Positions 43,937 through 52,891 are shown, counted from the stretch's first letter. The stretch: 64,000 nucleotides of DNA from Streptomyces sp. V1I1 (GCF_030817355.1 NZ_JAUSZH010000001.1:4956001-5020000), one strand, 5' to 3'. Translations and numbers: made by a program. Notes: a model not told the origin generated them from the sequence alone.

Positions 43937-46900
43937 ATGTCCGCCACCACAGCCGCGTTCGCCCCCGCACACCCGCCCGAGTTCCCGCGGCACGTCGTCA
44001 CCGCCGTGCTCGTCTCCCACGACGGCGCACGCTGGCTCCCCGACGCCCTCGCCGGACTACTCGGCCAGGAACGCCCCGTACAGAACGTCGTCGCCGCCGA
44101 CACCGGCAGCGCCGACGACTCCGCGCGGCTGGTCACCGAGGCACTCGGCGCCGAGCGCGTACTGCACCTCGCCCGCCGCACCGGCTTCGGCACCGCCGTC
44201 GAGGAAGCGGCCCGCACCGCGGGCGTGCTCACCCCCGACGACCTGCCGTACCTGAAGCGGCCCAGCGGCTGGGACCCCGTCAGCAGGAGCTGGCGCGACG
44301 ACGCGTACGACATGCCCGAACTGCCCTACGGCGAACCCGTCCAGTGGCTGTGGCTGCTCCACGACGACTGCGCACCCGAACCCGACGCCCTCGCCGAACT
44401 GCTGCGCGTCGCCGACTCCGACGAATACGCCGCCATCGTCGGCCCCAAACTCCGCGGCTGGTACGACCGCAAGCAACTCCTCGAAGCAGGCGTCTCCATC
44501 GCCAACAGCGGACGCCGCTGGACCGGACTCGACCGCCGCGAACAGGACCAGGGACAGCACGACCAGATCCGCTCCGTCCTGTCCGTCTCCTCCGCCGGCA
44601 TGCTCATCCGCCGTGACGTCTTCGAGCAGCTCGGCGGCTTCGACCGGCGACTGCCCCTTATGCGCGACGACGTCGACCTGTGCTGGCGCGCCCACGCCGC
44701 CGGCCACCGCGTCCTCATCGCCCCCGACGCTGTCATGCGGCACGCCGAAGCCGCCGCCCGCGAACGCCGCACCGTCGACTGCGCCGGCCGCTCCGTCGCC
44801 AGCCCCCACCGCGTCGACAAGGCCGGCGCCGTCTACACCCTGCTCACCAACTCACGCGGCGCCGCCTTCCCCTACGTACTGCTGCGCATCGTCTTCGGCA
44901 CCCTGCTGCGCACCCTCGCCTACCTCGTCGGCAAAGTCCCCGGCCAGGCCGTCGACGAAGTCATGGGCCTCTTCGGCACCCTGCTGCGGCCCGAACGGAT
45001 CATCGCCGGACGCCGCAGGCGCGCCAAGCAGGGCGGCGCCGTCGAAGCGGGTGAACTGCGCCCGCTCTTCCCGCCGCCCGGCGCGACCATCCGCGCCACC
45101 GTCGAACAGGTCGCGGGCCACATCGGCGGCGGCTCCGACGCCGACTCGGGCGGCTCACGCCACGGCGCCGTCGAATCAGGACCCGGCGGAGACGACGCCG
45201 ACTTCCTCGAGATCGAACAGTTCGCACGCCTGAAGAAGATCGCGCGCAAGCCGGGGCCGGTGCTCTTCGCCGTACTGCTCCTCGTCTCGCTCGTCGCCTG
45301 CCGCGGACTCTTCGGCAGCGGCGCGCTGGCCGGCGGCGCACTCCTGCCCGCCCCCGCCGACGTCTCCGACCTGTGGTCCCGCTACGCCGACAACTGGCAC
45401 CCCCTCGGCACCGGCGGCACCCAGACCGCGCCCCCCTACCTCGCCGTGCTCGCGGCCCTGTCCACTCTGTTCCTCGGCTCCACCGGCTTCGCGCTCACCG
45501 TGCTGCTCGTCTGCTCGGTCCCGCTCGCCGGACTCACCGCGTACTTCGCCTCCCGCCCCATTGTCGAATCCCGGCTGCTGCGGGCCTGGGCGAGCATCGC
45601 GTACGCGTTCCTGCCGGCCGCGACCGGCGCACTCGCCACCGGACGGCTCGGCACCGCCATCCTCACGATCCTGCTGCCGCTCATCGCCCGGGCAGGCGTC
45701 GCGGCCCACGGACTGCGCAGCGGCACCGGCGGCGGTCGCGGCAGCTGGCGCGCCACCTGGGCGTACGCGCTCCTGCTCACCCTCGCCATGGCGTTCACGC
45801 CCATCGTGTGGCTGATCGCGCTCGTCCTCGGCATCGCCGTCCTCGTACTGCGACGCGACGACATCACGGCGTACGGGCTGCGCTTCCTCGCCGCCCTCGG
45901 CGCCCCGCTGCTCGTCCTCGCACCCTGGTCGCTGACCCTGCTGACCAGCCCGTCCGCCTTCTTCCGCGAAGCCGGACTCGAATTCGGCACCGGATCGGCG
46001 AGCGCACTCGACCTCCTCGGAATGAGCCCCGGCGGCCCCAAGGCCGCAGGCGGAATCCTCTTCATCGGCATCGTCCTGGCGGCACTCGCCGCCCTGCTGC
46101 GCGGCGAACGGCAGTTCGCGATCCGCGCCTCCTGGGCCGTGGCGCTGGTCGGACTGGTCTTCGCGGTGATCGCCAACGGCTCCGGCTGGGCAGGCCCGGC
46201 CACCCTCGTCTACAGCATCGCCCTGGTCGCCGCAGCCGTTCTCGGCGCCGAAGGCGGCCGTGCCCGCGTCGCCGCCCAGGACTTCGGCTGGCGCCAGCCC
46301 GTCGCCGGCCTGGTCGCCCTCGCGGCCGGTCTGGCACCCCTGCTCGCCGCGGGCAACTGGATGCTCAGCGGCGCCGCAGGCCCGGTGGAGCGGCGCGACC
46401 CCGTCCAGGTGCCCGCGTTCGTCGCGGAGGAGAGCGACACCCGCGACCAGCCGCGCACCCTCGTCCTCGGCGGCGCCTCGGCCGCCAAGGTCTCCTACAC
46501 CCTCGTACGCGGCTCCGGCGGCCGGCTCGGCGACGCCGAACTCGCCGAGGCGGGCGGCAGCGACCCCCGCCTCGACAAGATCGTCGCGAATCTCGTGGCA
46601 GGCTCCGGCGCCGACCAGACCAGCCAGCTCAGCGGATTCGCCATCCGCTACGTACTCGTACGCGACGGAGCACCCCGCCAGACCAGCCGCGTCCTCGACG
46701 CCACACCCGGCCTGAGCAGGCTCAGCCAGCTCGACGGGAGCGCACTGTGGCGCGTCGACCGCCAGGTCGCCCGGGCCACCATCGTCAGCGGCAAGGGCGA
46801 CCCGCTGCCCGTCGCGTCCGACGCCGTCGAGGCGCACGCAAAGATCCCGGCGGGCCAGTCGGGACGGGTGCTGCGCATCGCGGACCGCGCGGACGACGGC

Positions 46901-47758
46901 TGGCAGGCCACGCTCGACGGCCGCGTACTGAAGAAGACGACCGTCGACGGCTGGGCCCAGGGCTTCGAACTCCCCGCCGAGGGCGGCCGGCTGGACCTGA
47001 CGTACGACACCCCCGCCACCCACACCGGCTGGATCTGGGCCCAGGTCGGGCTCGCGCTGGTGCTGCTGGTCCTCGCACTGCCGGGCAGGCGGCGGGAGAT
47101 CGACGACGACCTGCCGGACGAGGAGATCGCGGTCCCCGTCCAGGCGGTTGAGGGCGAAGGGCGCAGGGCACGCAGGCTGCGCGCGCAGGCGGAAGCGGAG
47201 ATGGAAGCGGAGGCCGGGACTTCGTCGCCTTTGTCATCTTCGTCGTCTTCGTCGTCCGAGGCTGCTGCGGCCCACCCTGATCCGTACGCTCAACTCCCCG
47301 CCGAACAGGACACCTTCGCGCAGCCACAGCAGCAGCCACAGCAGCAACAGCAACAGCAACAAGGGGAGCAGCAGCAGTCGCCCTACGCGGCGGTGCCGCA
47401 GCAGCAGTACGGCGAATGGGACGCGCAGTCGTACGCGGACGCCGGATACGCCGCCCCGTACGCCAACGAGCAGTACCAGGGCGCCACGTACGGCGCCGAG
47501 CAGCAGCAGTACGGCGGTGAGCAGTACCAGCAGCCGTACCAGCAACAGCCGTACCAGGGCGACCAGTTCCAGGACCCCTACCAGGCCGACCAGTACCAGC
47601 CCACGTCCTACGCCGACGGGCAGTACCAAGACGGGCAGTACCAAGACGGGCAGTACCAAGAGGGGCAGTACGACCCCTACGCCTACGGCAGCGAGACCGA
47701 CCAGCACCCCGACCCGAACGGCAACGCCGGCAACGCAACGCGAGGCGAGTCAGAGTGA
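43937..47758 (+). CDS. Giant membrane GT2 glycosyltransferase with Q/Y-rich cytoplasmic tail
   Basis: 1273 residues. The N-terminal GT-A domain (about 18-330) has VTAVLVSHDGARWLPDALAGLL, WLLHDDCAPEPDALAELL (DD metal site) and MRDDVDLCWRAHAAG. The middle (about 440-830) holds about a dozen transmembrane segments. A large extracytoplasmic domain (about 830-1030) follows, then a last helix (WIWAQVGLALVLLVLAL) and a cytoplasmic tail of about 230 residues. The tail is rich in Gln, Tyr and Pro, ending in GQYQD repeats. It likely builds or exports an envelope glycan. ATG 43937 is chosen; GTG 43868 is an in-frame alternative. It overlaps the next gene by four bases. Confidence 0.85.
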   Translation: MSATTAAFAPAHPPEFPRHVVTAVLVSHDGARWLPDALAGLLGQERPVQNVVAADTGSADDSARLVTEALGAERVLHLARRTGFGTAVEEAARTAGVLTPDDLPYLKRPSGWDPVSRSWRDDAYDMPELPYGEPVQWLWLLHDDCAPEPDALAELLRVADSDEYAAIVGPKLRGWYDRKQLLEAGVSIANSGRRWTGLDRREQDQGQHDQIRSVLSVSSAGMLIRRDVFEQLGGFDRRLPLMRDDVDLCWRAHAAGHRVLIAPDAVMRHAEAAARERRTVDCAGRSVASPHRVDKAGAVYTLLTNSRGAAFPYVLLRIVFGTLLRTLAYLVGKVPGQAVDEVMGLFGTLLRPERIIAGRRRRAKQGGAVEAGELRPLFPPPGATIRATVEQVAGHIGGGSDADSGGSRHGAVESGPGGDDADFLEIEQFARLKKIARKPGPVLFAVLLLVSLVACRGLFGSGALAGGALLPAPADVSDLWSRYADNWHPLGTGGTQTAPPYLAVLAALSTLFLGSTGFALTVLLVCSVPLAGLTAYFASRPIVESRLLRAWASIAYAFLPAATGALATGRLGTAILTILLPLIARAGVAAHGLRSGTGGGRGSWRATWAYALLLTLAMAFTPIVWLIALVLGIAVLVLRRDDITAYGLRFLAALGAPLLVLAPWSLTLLTSPSAFFREAGLEFGTGSASALDLLGMSPGGPKAAGGILFIGIVLAALAALLRGERQFAIRASWAVALVGLVFAVIANGSGWAGPATLVYSIALVAAAVLGAEGGRARVAAQDFGWRQPVAGLVALAAGLAPLLAAGNWMLSGAAGPVERRDPVQVPAFVAEESDTRDQPRTLVLGGASAAKVSYTLVRGSGGRLGDAELAEAGGSDPRLDKIVANLVAGSGADQTSQLSGFAIRYVLVRDGAPRQTSRVLDATPGLSRLSQLDGSALWRVDRQVARATIVSGKGDPLPVASDAVEAHAKIPAGQSGRVLRIADRADDGWQATLDGRVLKKTTVDGWAQGFELPAEGGRLDLTYDTPATHTGWIWAQVGLALVLLVLALPGRRREIDDDLPDEEIAVPVQAVEGEGRRARRLRAQAEAEMEAEAGTSSPLSSSSSSSSEAAAAHPDPYAQLPAEQDTFAQPQQQPQQQQQQQQGEQQQSPYAAVPQQQYGEWDAQSYADAGYAAPYANEQYQGATYGAEQQQYGGEQYQQPYQQQPYQGDQFQDPYQADQYQPTSYADGQYQDGQYQDGQYQEGQYDPYAYGSETDQHPDPNGNAGNATRGESE
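47330..47680 (+). repeat. Low-complexity CAG and 15-bp repeats encoding the Q/Y tail
   Basis: CAG/CAA runs at about 47325-47405 encode glutamine tracts. GACGGGCAGTACCAA is repeated exactly three times (47615-47629, 47630-47644, 47645-47659) with a fourth variant, encoding DGQYQ units. A likely site of copy-number variation. Confidence 0.88.
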
Positions 47759-49320
47759 AGCGCACAACCATCTCCCTGCTCGCGACCGCCGCGGCCCTCG
47801 CCGCGGTCACCGGTGTCGCCGCGCTCACCGCGCCGGACGGTGGTGCGGCGACGGACGCCAAGGCCCCGGCGCGGTTGCCGGTCGAGCGCTCCAGCCTGCT
47901 CTGCCCGGCGCCGAGCAGCTCGGAGGTCGCGGAGACCGGCTACACCTCCTTCACCCCGGCGGGAACGGCCGGGGATGCGAAGGACGGTACGGCCGAACTG
48001 AAGCCGTCCACGGCCGTGTTGGCGGACCCCGACACCGCGCCCAAGAAGGACGACGCGACGACGAAGGACGGGGCCAAGAAGGGCGACGCGGCGAAGGGTG
48101 CGAAGAAGCCGGCGCCCGGCAAGCCGGTGCTCGCGCTGAAGGAGCCCGGCAAACCCGTCGCCGCCAAGGCCGAGGGCGGCGATGCTCCCGCCCTCGTCGG
48201 CACGGCGACCGGCCGCCTCGCCCCCGGCTGGACCACCCAGCAGACCACCACGGTCACCGCGGGCGGCTCGCGCGGCCTGCTCGGCCTGAGCTGCACCGGG
48301 CCGGACACCGACTTCTGGTTCCCCGGCGCGTCCACGGCCGAGGACCGGCAGGACTACGTCCACCTCACAAACCCGGACGACACCGCGGCTGTCGCCGACA
48401 TCGAGCTCTACGGCAAGGACGGCGCCCTCAAGACCACGCTGACCGAGGGCATCCCGGTCCCGGCCGGATCCAGCGTCCCGGTCCTGCTCTCCACCCTGAC
48501 CGCCGCCGAGCCCGCCGCGGATGTGACCGTTCATGTCACCACCCGCACCGGGCGGGTGGGAGCCGCGGTGCGGGCCGCCGACGACAAGGCGGGCAGCGAC
48601 TGGCTGACCGCCTCGGCCGACCCGTCGGGCATCGCGGTGCTGCCCGGCATCCCGGCGGACGCCACATCGGTACGTCTGGTGGCCTTCGCGCCCGGCGACG
48701 ACGACGCCGACCTGAAGGTGCAACTCGCGGGCACGGGCGGCCGGATCACCCCGGCCGGACACGAGACGCTGCACGTCAAGTCGGGCATGACCGCGAGCGT
48801 GGACCTGCTGGACGTCACCAAGGGCGAGGCCGGATCGCTGATCCTCAGCCCGTCCCAGAGCGGCCGGGCGACCCCCGTGGTCGCGGCGCTGCGCGTCGTA
48901 CGCGGCAAGGGCGACAAGCAGGAGGTCGCCTACATCCCGGCGACCGCGCCGGTGGGGGCGCGGGCGACCGCTGCCGACAACCGGGCCAAGGGCTCGACGC
49001 TCTCCCTGACCGCGCCGGGCGCCACCGCGCAGGTCAAGGTCACCGCGTCGGTGGGCACGCAGGGCGGCACCCAGGTCGTCAAGACGTACACGGTCAAGGC
49101 GGGTACGACGCTGGCGGTCACCCCGCCCGTGCCGGCCGGTCTGAAGGGCTCGTACGCGCTGACGGTAGAGACGGAGTCGGGCGGCCCGGTACACGCGTCG
49201 CGGACGCTGGCGCTGCCGCAGGACGGCATCTCGATGTTCACGGTGCAGACGCTGCCGGACGACAGGGGGACGGTGGCGGTGCCGGATGCCGAGCAGGACC
49301 TGTCCGTACTCGACGACTGA
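47755..49320 (+). CDS. DUF5719-family secreted protein
   Basis: 521 residues. The GTG start overlaps the glycosyltransferase stop (GTGA). A signal peptide or anchor (TTISLLATAAALAAVTGVAALTA) precedes a Lys/Ala/Asp-rich low-complexity stretch (about 85-145). The remainder is beta-rich, resembling repeated immunoglobulin-like domains (DYVHLTNPDDTAAVADIELYGKDG, VTVHVTTRTGRVGAAVRA). It matches my recollection of DUF5719 proteins, which sit next to this glycosyltransferase in many actinobacteria. Translational coupling suggests a stoichiometric partner outside the membrane. Function unknown. Confidence 0.82.
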   Translation: MKRTTISLLATAAALAAVTGVAALTAPDGGAATDAKAPARLPVERSSLLCPAPSSSEVAETGYTSFTPAGTAGDAKDGTAELKPSTAVLADPDTAPKKDDATTKDGAKKGDAAKGAKKPAPGKPVLALKEPGKPVAAKAEGGDAPALVGTATGRLAPGWTTQQTTTVTAGGSRGLLGLSCTGPDTDFWFPGASTAEDRQDYVHLTNPDDTAAVADIELYGKDGALKTTLTEGIPVPAGSSVPVLLSTLTAAEPAADVTVHVTTRTGRVGAAVRAADDKAGSDWLTASADPSGIAVLPGIPADATSVRLVAFAPGDDDADLKVQLAGTGGRITPAGHETLHVKSGMTASVDLLDVTKGEAGSLILSPSQSGRATPVVAALRVVRGKGDKQEVAYIPATAPVGARATAADNRAKGSTLSLTAPGATAQVKVTASVGTQGGTQVVKTYTVKAGTTLAVTPPVPAGLKGSYALTVETESGGPVHASRTLALPQDGISMFTVQTLPDDRGTVAVPDAEQDLSVLDD

Positions 49321-49378
49321 CGCTGACGTCTGACGTCTGACGGCTATCGGATATCGATTGACGGATGACGGATGACGG

Positions 49379-49402
49379 CTGACAAATTTTGAAATCTGTC
49401 AG
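49379..49402. terminator. Hairpin between convergent DUF5719 and zincin genes
   Basis: CTGACA (49379-49384) pairs with TGTCAG (49397-49402), with an inner ATTT/AAAT pairing. Short GACGTCT and GACGGAT direct repeats lie just upstream. Confidence 0.6.
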
Positions 49403-49405
49403 AGG

Positions 49406-49837
49406 TCAGTCCTGCCCGTACCTCGGATCCACCGACTCCGGCGCCAGCCCCAACAGCTCCGCGACCTGCTCCACGACCACCTCGTGCACCAGCAGCGCCC
49501 GCTCGTCGCGATTCTTCGTGCGGATCTCGACGGGCCGCCGGTAGACCACGATCTGGGCCGGCTGTCCCTTGTTCGCCGGAACCGAGCTGCCCAGCGGCAC
49601 CGACCCCTCCGGCGCGCCCGGCACGTCCAGGACCAGGAAATCCACGTCGGCCAGCTGTGGCCAGCGCCGTTCCAGCCGCTCCACCGAGTCCTGCACGAGG
49701 TCGCGGAAGGACTCGGCCCGACTCGCGGCGAGGGGTACCTGGGGCGGTGCGACGGGCCCGCGCATGCCGCGGCCGTGGCGGTCGCGACGGCGCGGCCGTG
49801 GCTCGGTCGGGCGGGGAGGTACGGGACTGTCCATCAC
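49406..49837 (-). CDS. Zincin-like metallopeptidase-family protein
   Basis: 143 residues from GTG 49837; the next codon is ATG 49834, so either may start. TACTCT ends six bases before the GTG, giving leaderless geometry. The N-terminal 40 residues are Arg/Pro-rich. The core (ESFRDLVQDSVERLERRWPQLADVDFLVLDVPG) leads to RRPVEIRTKNRDERALLVHEVVVEQVAELLGL. This resembles the small possible-zinc-metallopeptidase family, but the usual HExxH reads HEVVV, so the second metal histidine is missing and activity is doubtful. It is divergent from DUF3499, as in mycobacteria from memory. Confidence 0.78.
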   Translation of the reverse strand: MMDSPVPPRPTEPRPRRRDRHGRGMRGPVAPPQVPLAASRAESFRDLVQDSVERLERRWPQLADVDFLVLDVPGAPEGSVPLGSSVPANKGQPAQIVVYRRPVEIRTKNRDERALLVHEVVVEQVAELLGLAPESVDPRYGQD

Positions 49838-50156
49838 TGACGCAGAGTAGCTCTCCCCGGCGCGCGGCGATCGAGTGTGCGCGCCGGGCGGGAAGCTTGT
49901 CGCTAATTGAACATTCCGGCCAAGCTTGGGCCCGATTGCATATCTCCCCGCGATCGCCGATCTCATCGTGATTGACCTCATTTACGCCAAGTCATGACCG
50001 GATCACGGGCGGTCGTCGACCGCGCGTGTCTCTTTCCGTGCAGGTCAGGGCAGTTGCTGAGGGAGTCGCCATGGCCGACGTCACGGCACGACACGGTGGA
50101 GTGACCTGGTGGAGAGTCGTCGCAGCCCGCTCAAGAGTGCGGTACCGTCCAACGTC
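49838..50156. other. Divergent region between zincin and DUF3499 genes
   Basis: 319 bases holding the leaderless promoter of the zincin gene at its left edge, an AT-richer middle (49905-49985) without recognised sites, and a possible short leader frame at 50071-50160. AAGCTTG occurs twice (49894 and 49923). Confidence 0.5.
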
Positions 50157-50160
50157 GTGA
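50071..50160 (+). CDS. Possible 29-residue leader peptide upstream of DUF3499
   Basis: A short frame starting at ATG 50071 with a strong ribosome site (GAGGGAG, five bases upstream). Its stop TGA (50158-50160) overlaps the GTG of the DUF3499 gene (50157-50159). The peptide MADVTARHGGVTWWRVVAARSRVRYRPTS is basic and contains a WW pair. Good initiation signals and an exact GTGA overlap suggest translational coupling, but the frame is short and could be chance. The proposed leaderless start of DUF3499 would make it dispensable. Confidence 0.35.
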   Translation: MADVTARHGGVTWWRVVAARSRVRYRPTS

Positions 50161-50537
50161 GCCCTGTACGTCGCTGTTCGCGCACCGCGTGCGGCCGCCC
50201 TGCCGTCGCGACACTGACGTACGTCTATGCCGACTCGACTGCGGTCCTCGGCCCGCTCGCCACTTACGCCGAGCCCCATTGCTATGACCTGTGCGCCGAG
50301 CACAGTGAGCGCCTGACCGCCCCGCGCGGCTGGGAGGTCGTCCGGCTCACCGACGGCTCCGCCCCGCCCCGGCCCAGCGGTGACGATCTCGAGGCGCTCG
50401 CCAACGCCGTACGGGAAGCGGCCCGCCCTCAGGGGCGTGCGGCCGAGGCCGGTGCGCAGAACGGCCGGCGGACGGCGGACCCGATGGAGGTCGCGCGCCG
50501 CGGCCATCTGCGGGTGCTGCGTTCCCCGGACTCCTGA
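50157..50537 (+). CDS. DUF3499-family zinc-ribbon-like protein
   Basis: 126 residues from GTG 50157. Two cysteine pairs, RRCSRTACGRPA near the start and CYDLCAEHSERL about 40 residues later, look like a small zinc-binding site, though no function is established for DUF3499. The rest is compact (ATLTYVYADSTAVLGPLA) with a Gly/Ala/Arg tail. TACCGT (50143-50148) ends eight bases before the GTG and suggests leaderless expression. An alternative GTG at 50109 would add 16 residues. The DUF3499-manB-SIS-manA order recurs across actinobacteria; here a decayed permease separates it from manB. Confidence 0.8.
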   Translation: MSPVRRCSRTACGRPAVATLTYVYADSTAVLGPLATYAEPHCYDLCAEHSERLTAPRGWEVVRLTDGSAPPRPSGDDLEALANAVREAARPQGRAAEAGAQNGRRTADPMEVARRGHLRVLRSPDS

Positions 50538-50619
50538 GCCCCTAGCGCAACCTCGGGCCCACCACTCACTCACTGAATCCCGTACTTGAATCCTGTACGG
50601 ACCATTTGACCTCCGCTTG

Positions 50620-51189
50620 TCGCGGACACGGCCATTCCTTCGCCCTCGTCGTACCGCTCGTACTGGTCGGGCTCGTCGACTGGCGGCGAGGTCTGCTCGA
50701 GACCTGGGTGCCCGCGCTGGCCTGCGTTTTCGCCTTCGCAGCTGCCCAGTTCGCGGCGGCCAACCATGTCTCGGCGCAACTCGCCGGCATCGGAGCGGCG
50801 TTGGTGGGCGCGGCCGCGCTGGTCGCGGTGCCGGGTGCGCGCAAGCCGGCCGCGGAGCCGGTGCGGGCGGCAGTGCTGACCGGCGTACGGAGCGAGGACG
50901 TCGCGATCTTCTCCGTCGCCCAGATACCGCCGGTCAGGCGGCTGCTGGCCCATGCGACGCGGGTCTTCGACCGGCCGCTCCTCGATGTCGCGAGCCCGGC
51001 GGGGGAGCCGGCCGGCGCCAATGCGGTCTCGCTGCCGCTGATCCCGCGATCGCTTGCGCGGCTGTCGGGCTCACGGGAAAGGAGGGAGAACTGCGCAAGG
51101 TGCTGCCGTCGAGTCTGGGACTGCTCCTGGTGATGTGCCTGATCGTGACAGCACAGAGCACGGCCGGGCAGGGCTGGATGCTCCCCTAG
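50620..51189 (+). pseudogene. L-lactate permease pseudogene (truncated, deleted, frameshifted)
   Basis: Three pieces of an L-lactate permease remain in order. The first (from about 50630) reads FALVVPLVLVGLVDWRRGLLETWVPALACVFAF and AAQFAAANHVSAQLAGIGAALVG, a conserved mid-protein stretch. The next piece in the same frame is FSVAQIPPVRRLLAHATRVFDRPLLDVASPAGEP, with a short in-frame loss before it. The C-terminus (IACAAVGLTGKEGELRKVLPSSLGLLLVMCLIV, ending GWMLP at 51189) is in another frame after a large internal deletion at about 51045. The N-terminal half is absent. Normal permeases are over 500 residues. Recognition is from remembered family sequence; no functional protein can be made. Confidence 0.8.
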
Positions 51190-51239
51190 TTTGTGCGGGT
51201 ACTTTGTGGTGACCGCAGAGATTCCTGGAGGGGTGGCCC

Positions 51240-52604
51240 GTGACTGCTGATCTGTCGCAGATCGTGAAGGCGTACGACGTCCGCGGGGTGGTGCCGGATC
51301 AGTGGGACGAGTCACTGGCCGAGCTGTTCGGCGCAGCGTTCGTCCAGGTGACGGGGGCGGATGCGATTGTCGTCGGCCATGACATGCGGCCGTCGTCGCC
51401 GGGGCTCTCGGGGGCGTTCGCGCGGGGGGCCGCGGCTCGGGGCGCGGATGTCACGCTGATCGGGCTGTGCTCGACGGACCAGCTGTACTTCGCCTCGGGG
51501 GTGCTGGACCTGCCGGGCGCGATGTTCACCGCGTCGCACAACCCGGCGCAGTACAACGGCATCAAGATGTGCCGGGCGGGCGCGGCGCCCGTGGGCCAGG
51601 ACACGGGTCTGGCGGACATCCGCGCGCTGGTCGAGTCCTGGTCCGAACAGGGCGCCCCGGAGCCCGCCGCCGAGCGAGGCGAGGTGACGCAGCGGGACAC
51701 GCTCACCGACTACGCGGCGTATCTGCTGTCGCTGGTGGACCTGGCGTCGATGCGTCCGCTGAAGGTGGTCGTGGACGCGGGCAACGGGATGGGCGGCCAC
51801 ACGGTCCCGACGGTTTTCGAGGCCCTTCCCGTCACTCTCGTACCGATGTACTTCGAGCTTGACGGCACCTTCCCCAACCACGAGGCGAACCCGCTGGACC
51901 CGGCGAACATCGTCGACCTCCAGGCCCGCGTCCTCTCCGAGGGCGCGGACCTGGGCCTGGCCTTCGACGGGGACGCGGACCGCTGCTTCGTAGTGGACGA
52001 GCGGGGCCAGGGCATCTCGCCGTCGGCGATCACGGCACTGGTCGCGGCGCGCGAGCTGGCGAAGCACCCCGGCGGGACGGTGATCCACAACCTGATCACG
52101 TCGTGGTCGGTCCCGGAGGTAGTCCGCGAGAACGGCGGGACCCCGGTCCGTACCCGGGTCGGCCACTCCTTCATCAAGCAGGAGATGGCCAGTACGGGAG
52201 CGATCTTCGGCGGCGAGCACTCGGCGCACTACTACTTCCGCGACTTCTGGAACGCGGACACGGGCATGCTGGCAGCCCTCCACGTCCTTGCGGCGCTGGG
52301 CTCGCAGGACGGCCCGCTGTCCGGACTGGTCGCGCAGTACGACCGCTACAGCGGCTCGGGCGAGATCAACTCCACGGTCGACGACCAGGCGGCCCGCACG
52401 GCGGCGGTGAAGGCGGCGCACGCGTCCCGCGAGGACGTCACGATCGACGAACTCGACGGCCTGACGGTGTCGACGAAGGACTGGTGGTTCAACCTTCGCC
52501 CTTCGAACACGGAACCGCTGCTGCGCCTGAACGTGGAGGCGCGTGACGAGCAGACGATGGCAAAGGTGAGGGACGAGGTGCTGGGACTGGTCCGGGGGGC
52601 GTGA
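51240..52604 (+). CDS. manB: Phosphomannomutase/phosphoglucomutase ManB
   Basis: Interconverts mannose-6-phosphate and mannose-1-phosphate (often glucose phosphates too), feeding GDP-mannose synthesis. The 454-residue protein has all four alpha-D-phosphohexomutase sites. The phosphoserine is S99 in [11 protein letters not shown] and the metal loop is DGDADR (243-248). [10 protein letters not shown] is the sugar-binding loop and [10 protein letters not shown] the phosphate-binding loop. GTG 51240 has GGAGG nine bases upstream. TACTTT near 51200 may be its -10. It is followed by Trm112-like, SIS and manA genes in the same direction. Confidence 0.95.
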   Translation: MTADLSQIVKAYDVRGVVPDQWDESLAELFGAAFVQVTGADAIVVGHDMRPSSPGLSGAFARGAAARGADVTLIGLCSTDQLYFASGVLDLPGAMFTASHNPAQYNGIKMCRAGAAPVGQDTGLADIRALVESWSEQGAPEPAAERGEVTQRDTLTDYAAYLLSLVDLASMRPLKVVVDAGNGMGGHTVPTVFEALPVTLVPMYFELDGTFPNHEANPLDPANIVDLQARVLSEGADLGLAFDGDADRCFVVDERGQGISPSAITALVAARELAKHPGGTVIHNLITSWSVPEVVRENGGTPVRTRVGHSFIKQEMASTGAIFGGEHSAHYYFRDFWNADTGMLAALHVLAALGSQDGPLSGLVAQYDRYSGSGEINSTVDDQAARTAAVKAAHASREDVTIDELDGLTVSTKDWWFNLRPSNTEPLLRLNVEARDEQTMAKVRDEVLGLVRGA

Positions 52605-52650
52605 CGCCCGGACCAAGGGCGCTGGGGCGGGTGCGAAGGAAGAGCCCCCC

Positions 52651-52780
52651 TATCGGCCGGGCGGTTACGGGAACGGCTCCGTACCGGCCGGGCGGGAACG
52701 GGCCCGTACGTACCGGCCGGGCCGGTACGTACGGGAAACAGCCCGTACCGGCCGGGCGGGTACGGGGAACAGCCGCCCGT
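52651..52780. repeat. Four imperfect tandem repeats with a 33-bp palindrome
   Basis: Four units of about 30-35 bp, each beginning GTACCGGCCGGGC or a close variant, lie between manB and the Trm112-like gene (starts near 52651, 52681, 52710 and 52745). One junction forms an almost perfect palindrome at 52703-52735: CCCGTACGTACCGGCC, a central G, then its exact 16-base reverse complement. It should extrude as a strong hairpin. Confidence 0.85.
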
Positions 52781-52891
52781 ACCCCCAGAACGCGCCGCCC
52801 CCCGCCCCCCAGCGGTACGCTGACGTCGCTCGATCCGGATCACCACGACCGCATGTGCGACATGCGGAATGCCCGAAAGGACACCCCACAC

